A DNA stretch of 64,000 nt from JBGLNJ01 sp034434835 (lineage in GTDB: Bacteria; Chloroflexota; Anaerolineae; Fen-1058): positions 31,752-95,751 of the forward strand of contig DAOTXX010000088.1 of NCBI GenBank assembly GCA_034434835.1. The letters are read 5' to 3'. Both the position numbers and the translations under genes were made by a program. Below, one piece after another: positions 60,338-64,000 of the stretch (within the stretch, counting starts at the first letter, position 1; every line of letters starts with the position of its first letter). The notes below the pieces were generated by a model that was not told the origin of the DNA, did not search any database, and saw only the letters and a program-made list of their open reading frames with translations.

Positions 60338-62380
60338 TCAGGTCGGCACATTGACGATCACCTTGGTCCCCAGTCCGAGTATGGACTGCACCGTCAGCGT
60401 GCCCCCCAGCAGCCGGACGCGTTCGTGCATCCCGACGAGGCCCAGCTTGCCCGAGGCGGCCCAATCCCCGGTGAGCGTGGGCGGTTGGAACCCCTTGCCG
60501 TTGTCGTGGATGGTCATGTGAACAGCGGTGTCGGTGAATTCGACCGAGAGAGTGACTCGCGTGGCCTCGGCGTGTTTCCTGACGTTGCTCAATGCCTCTT
60601 GCGCGATACGGAACAACGTCAACTCGGCTTCCGGTGAGAGGCGGCGCGTTTCCCCTTGCACCCAAAGCTGCGTCGGGATGCTGTCGCGTTCCGTCATATT
60701 CGCCGCCAAGCCTTCCAAGGCGGGCACGAGGCCGAGATCATCCAAGATAGAAGGCCGCAGGTCCTGACTAAAGCGGCGCACGCCTCGGATCACCTCGTCT
60801 GTCATTTTCTGCAATTCTTCTATGCGGTGGAAAGTGGCCCAGGGCAGCGAACTGCGCTGTTGAGGGGGGATCAAGCTTTCCAGGCGGCGTGAAATCCCGA
60901 TCAGAGCTTGAATCGTATCGTCGTGAAGCTCGCGGGCGATGCGCTTGCGCTCGTCTTCTTGGGCGCGAGTGATCTGTTGGACGTAAAAGCGCATGTTTTC
61001 GTACAGGCGCGCGTTTTCGATCGCGATGCCCGCCTGGCGTCCTATGCCAGCCAGGATAGCCACGTCTCTCTCGGAGAAGCTTTTCGCGGCATCCAGATTG
61101 ACCAGGCTGAGTGTGCCGAACACCTGGTCGCCGCTGACGATGGGAACTCCCGCGACGCTGGTGAGGCCCGCCTCGACAAAGGCGGGAATGGCGCTGGCGT
61201 AGGCTCGATAGTCCTTGATCACGATGGGATGGCCGGTCGTCATCACCTGGCCCGACAGTCCCTCTCCCATAGGCACCGTCACTTCCGCCAGCTCGCGGGG
61301 CAGGTTGCGGAGGTACGGATAGTGAATGAGATTTCTTTCCCGGTCGAGCAGCGCAATGATCCCCCCGTCGGCGCCGACCAGCTCTTGGGCGATCTGGAGC
61401 ACCTTGGGCAGGATAGTGTCCAACTCTAGTTCTGAGGTGATCTCTTGCGCGACTTGATTCAACTGTTGTTCGATCTGTAGTTGTCGCGCAATGTCTTGGT
61501 GCAGCCGGGCGTTTTCGATCGCCACGCCGATTTCGTTGCCGAGAGCGGTCATAAGCTCCAATTCCTCGGCAAGAAACTGGCGTGGAGCCTGGGTAGTCAC
61601 TGTCAGCACGCCTTGAACCTCGCCTTTGGACTTGAGTGGGACGATGAGGTGGGCGTGCATGCCTTCCTCTTGCACGGCTAATCCGGTTGCACAAGGCGCT
61701 GGACACGAGCCTGACGCCACCATCAGCTCGCCGGATCGAGCGACCTGTCCACAGAATCCCTTCCCCAGTTTTAACCGATCGGCTCCTGCAACACTTGCTT
61801 TCCAAGCCCCCCGAGAAGCAGTCAGGATCAACGCCTGATCCTGTTTATCCAAAGAGAATATCAGGCCGGCCTGCATGCCGGTCACTTCCAACACTTTGTC
61901 GAGAGCATCGTTCAAGATCTGTTCCAATTGCAGCGACTCGGTCAAGATCGCGGCGACCGCATTCAGCGTCCTTAACTGTGAGACCGCCTTTTGTCGCAGG
62001 CCCTTTTCCCGCTCTTGGGTTTCGATCATCCAAATGATGAAATAGCCTACGACGGCTACGGCGGTCGTTTCCACCAGGGCGTCGGTTGGATAGCTAGAGA
62101 AGAGAAAGACGCGCGGCAGCATGATGAGGACAGCCAGGATCAGCGTCGCCAGTCCGCCACCCTGTCCGAAAGCAAAGGTTGCGCCGGCGATAGGCAGCAG
62201 AAAGATGATGCGCTCGACCGCGTGCCGTTCCAAAGGATATGCTGGTATGAGGAAAAAACCTGGTCGAGGAAAGTAATGAAGGAACGCGATCCCGGCCAGC
62301 ATAGCGGTCAAGATCCAAAAGCTTCGCTTGCTGACAATCGGCCTCAATTGGTCTTTTAAGAGTGATAGGCGTGATGTCAT
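60338..62380 (-). CDS. NarX-like sensor histidine kinase with two GAF domains
   Basis: Membrane N-terminus with several helices (about 20-135), GAF 1 (about 150-320), GAF 2 (about 335-480), HisKA_3 dimerisation with phospho-His in IARELHDDTIQALIGISRRL and HATPase with LFRIAQEALSNVRKHAE and GMHERVRLLGG. GAF 1 contains GKGFCGQVARSGE and SGSCPAPCATG, an unusual cysteine group. ATG at 62380 follows the response-regulator stop by 5 nt. It may sense redox or a small ligand and control the adjacent fdh/redox genes. Confidence 0.9.
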   Translation of the reverse strand: MTSRLSLLKDQLRPIVSKRSFWILTAMLAGIAFLHYFPRPGFFLIPAYPLERHAVERIIFLLPIAGATFAFGQGGGLATLILAVLIMLPRVFLFSSYPTDALVETTAVAVVGYFIIWMIETQEREKGLRQKAVSQLRTLNAVAAILTESLQLEQILNDALDKVLEVTGMQAGLIFSLDKQDQALILTASRGAWKASVAGADRLKLGKGFCGQVARSGELMVASGSCPAPCATGLAVQEEGMHAHLIVPLKSKGEVQGVLTVTTQAPRQFLAEELELMTALGNEIGVAIENARLHQDIARQLQIEQQLNQVAQEITSELELDTILPKVLQIAQELVGADGGIIALLDRERNLIHYPYLRNLPRELAEVTVPMGEGLSGQVMTTGHPIVIKDYRAYASAIPAFVEAGLTSVAGVPIVSGDQVFGTLSLVNLDAAKSFSERDVAILAGIGRQAGIAIENARLYENMRFYVQQITRAQEDERKRIARELHDDTIQALIGISRRLESLIPPQQRSSLPWATFHRIEELQKMTDEVIRGVRRFSQDLRPSILDDLGLVPALEGLAANMTERDSIPTQLWVQGETRRLSPEAELTLFRIAQEALSNVRKHAEATRVTLSVEFTDTAVHMTIHDNGKGFQPPTLTGDWAASGKLGLVGMHERVRLLGGTLTVQSILGLGTKVIVNVPT

Positions 62381-62385
62381 CTCGT

Positions 62386-63054
62386 TCAATCGAGGGTATC
62401 CTGGAGGGTGAACCAGCCTTTCTTCATGCCCAACAACACCGCCTCGGTGCGTGAGCCCACCTTCATTTTGCCAAAGATATTGCTCAGGTGGGTCTGGACT
62501 GTGCGCACGCTGAGGGCCAGTTCACGGGCAATCTCTTGGTTCGTCATGCCTTTGGCCGCCAGCTTGAGAACTTCCAACTCCCGCTCGGTCAGTTGATCCA
62601 GGGCATTCTCTTGCGGGTGTTTGTCGGCGGGTGGAGCAAAGCGGTTGAGCACTTTGCGGGCAATGGCCGGGTGCAGCACCGATTCACCCGCGTGCACCGC
62701 TCGAACGGCCTTGATCAACTCATCGGCATGCACGTTCTTGAGCAGATAACCGGCAGCGCCCGCCTCCAGCAGAGCAAAAATGTATTGGTCGTCATCGTAG
62801 GCCGTGAGCACCAGTATGGTAATAGCGGGGCAGGTGGCCTTGATTTGCCGGGTGGCCTCGATGCCGTTGAGCTTGGGCATAGAAATATCCATGATCGCGA
62901 CGTGCGGGCGCTGGCTCGTGGCCAACCGCACCGCCTCTTCTCCGTCGCCGGCTTCGGCCACCACTTCCAGGTCTTCTTCCCGCTCCAACAGTTCCCGGGT
63001 GCCCTGCCTCACCACGGCGTGGTCATCCGCCAGCAAAATTCTGATCTTGTCCAT
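62386..63054 (-). CDS. NarL/LuxR-family response regulator
   Basis: 222 residues. Receiver with acidic pair near 10-11 (LLADDHAVV), phospho-Asp near 56 (VAIMDISMPKLNG) and the Lys/Thr region LVLTAYDDDQY. C-terminal LuxR-type helix-turn-helix LTERELEVLKLAAKGMTNQE, then LALSVRTVQTHLSNIFGKM. ATG at 63054 has GGAGGA 6 nt upstream. It is followed directly by the kinase. Confidence 0.93.
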   Translation of the reverse strand: MDKIRILLADDHAVVRQGTRELLEREEDLEVVAEAGDGEEAVRLATSQRPHVAIMDISMPKLNGIEATRQIKATCPAITILVLTAYDDDQYIFALLEAGAAGYLLKNVHADELIKAVRAVHAGESVLHPAIARKVLNRFAPPADKHPQENALDQLTERELEVLKLAAKGMTNQEIARELALSVRTVQTHLSNIFGKMKVGSRTEAVLLGMKKGWFTLQDTLD

Positions 63055-63357
63055 CGGCGATCCTCCTCGGCCCTTGCTCAGGCACACTCTAGAGCAAGAT
63101 TATACTTTATCCGGTGCGGAAGGCAACCAGCCGGCGTGCCATTCAAGAACCTGGTCTCGGACTAGATAAAAATGCTTAGCCGGGGGCAGTCGAAAGCTAC
63201 GCATGGATACGTGGGCCGGGAATGGAAGATTGCGCTTTTCCCACAGGGGCAAGATCAATGTTTCACTTGATGACACCGGCCCGTTCATGTGGTATGGTAT
63301 AGGCGCAAGAGCAGAACCAACATCTGGAAATCTCACAAGAAACTCGGGAGGTGTAAG

Positions 63358-63522
63358 ATGGCAATCATGGAAACGATCAAGTTCGTGATGTTCTATAGCC
63401 TGGAAGTTGTCGTGGTCGCACTGGCAGGAATCGCGGTATTCGCCGGGCTGTATCAGCTCGTTCGGGACAAGGTTCGCCAGAGCCGCGTCTCTGGCTCCCC
63501 GGCGACCCCGAAAGCCGCCTAG
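63358..63522 (+). CDS. small single-helix membrane protein, copy 1 (54 aa)
   Basis: One transmembrane helix (VMFYSLEVVVVALAGIAVFA) and a basic tail GLYQLVRDKVRQSR. GGGAGG is upstream of ATG. Near-paralog at 63625. Function unknown. Confidence 0.6.
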   Translation: MAIMETIKFVMFYSLEVVVVALAGIAVFAGLYQLVRDKVRQSRVSGSPATPKAA

Positions 63523-63542
63523 CGGAGAAATCTCTTTTTCCT

Positions 63543-63604
63543 CCACCAAAGACACGAAGCTGCACAAAGAATTAAAACTTGGTGTCCCTTCGTGTCCTTG
63601 GTGG
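63543..63604. repeat. inverted repeat between the two small membrane genes
   Basis: CCACCAAAGACACGAAG and CTTCGTGTCCTTGGTGG, 17-nt arms with one mismatch. Resembles a dispersed repeat; no copies of it elsewhere in the window. Confidence 0.6.
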
Positions 63605-63624
63605 ATAACTTGAAAGGTGGAACA

Positions 63625-63789
63625 ATGGACGAGATCATGCTGACAGTCAAATACGTGGAATTCCTGGCTCTCCAACTGTCCGTGTTCGCTGTGATCGGCG
63701 CGGTGCTGATCGCGGGGCTGCGCCAGGTCGTGCAAGACAAGGTGCGCGAGTCGCGCCGCCGCGACCGGATTATGCCTCAAACGGCTTAG
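63625..63789 (+). CDS. small single-helix membrane protein, copy 2 (54 aa)
   Basis: Helix FLALQLSVFAVIGAVLIAGL and tail LRQVVQDKVRESRRRDR, matching the copy at 63358 (GLYQLVRDKVRQSR). ATG at 63625 has AAAGGTGG upstream. Confidence 0.6.
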   Translation: MDEIMLTVKYVEFLALQLSVFAVIGAVLIAGLRQVVQDKVRESRRRDRIMPQTA

Positions 63790-63909
63790 CAAGGCCGGGT
63801 CCACACGATTCTCTCCGGCTGTCGGGACTTTTATCCTGACCAAGGGAGCCGGGCTCCCCTGGGGTAAAGGCTAATCATTACCCACAATTCACGGGGAGGC
63901 TGCGAGAGG

Positions 63910-64000
63910 GTGAAAGAGTCGCCAAGCCTGGGCTATATCGTTCAGACGTTGCAGGCCACGCCAGATCACGGTGGGGCCGGGTTCGCCATCATGCGTGCGC
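63910..64000 (+). CDS. possible gene start running off the window
   Basis: GTG at 63910 with GGGAGG nearby opens a frame of 30 codons to the window edge without a stop (KESPSLGYIVQTLQ). Too short to recognise. Confidence 0.3.
   Translation, partial: MKESPSLGYIVQTLQATPDHGGAGFAIMRA

Noticed and set aside
1..64000. CRISPR array, prophage, rRNA or tRNA genes
   Set aside because: No regularly spaced repeats, integrase, transposase, phage structural genes or tRNA-like cloverleaf text were found.

Overview
This window looks like a chromosomal segment of a GC-rich Chloroflexota bacterium (Anaerolineae-like), probably from a metagenome. Pointers are the LutABC plus glycolate-oxidase gene set, secreted proteins with Pro/Thr-rich spacers, a C-terminal FLPIILK tail, a short archaeal-type AspRS, many dispersed GC-rich palindromes, and UGA read as selenocysteine. 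The assignment is inference; no rRNA, tRNA or universal marker lies in the window.

Layout. 0-3.3 kb: HicB-like antitoxin, 3-hydroxyacyl-CoA dehydrogenase, orphan CpaF-type ATPase, LuxR-type regulator. 3.6-9.5 kb: two alkaline-phosphatase-superfamily phosphodiesterases, a GT2 glycosyltransferase and a BrnT/BrnA module. 9.5-20.7 kb (minus strand): lutA-lutB-lutC-glcF, a Ca2+-type P-ATPase, a fused GlcD-GlcE protein and a GNAT protein; this is a lactate/glycolate oxidation locus. 20.9-23.5 kb: two ArsA/Get3-like ATPases and two paralogous small hydrophobic proteins, a compact module I cannot name. 24-26 kb: thioredoxin-fold protein and CstA. 26.2-27.1 kb: a gene-free island of mobile-type repeats. 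28.5-34.8 kb: IlvD, LarA-like racemase, enolase-superfamily enzyme, cupin and Nramp-like transporter in one direction. 35-38.6 kb: trmI, holB and an aspartyl-tRNA synthetase controlled by a T-box whose specifier is GAC. 39-52 kb: RelE-type TA pair, secreted and anchored envelope proteins including three paralogs with or without a WD40-like propeller, a phosphoribosyltransferase and a glycoside-hydrolase-like protein.

The most striking block is 52.7-60.3 kb. Four reading frames are each interrupted by one UGA exactly where the family has its catalytic Cys/Sec: formate dehydrogenase alpha (residue 191), a membrane-anchored peroxiredoxin (86), a lipoprotein-like thioredoxin (57) and a membrane-anchored thioredoxin (46). 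With fdhB, an NrfD-type membrane subunit and fdhE, this makes an exported selenium-dependent formate oxidation complex next to what looks like an extracytoplasmic all-selenium peroxide/thiol relay. A NarXL-like two-component system follows.

The second theme is repeats doing work. GC-rich palindromes lie directly before lutC, glcDE and the enolase-superfamily gene, whose best Shine-Dalgarno sequences fall inside them. One such palindrome sits in the apical part of a T-box stem. A CTAG-ended MITE-like element supplies a stop codon. Repeat-like DNA appears to encode the linker of the GlcD-GlcE fusion.
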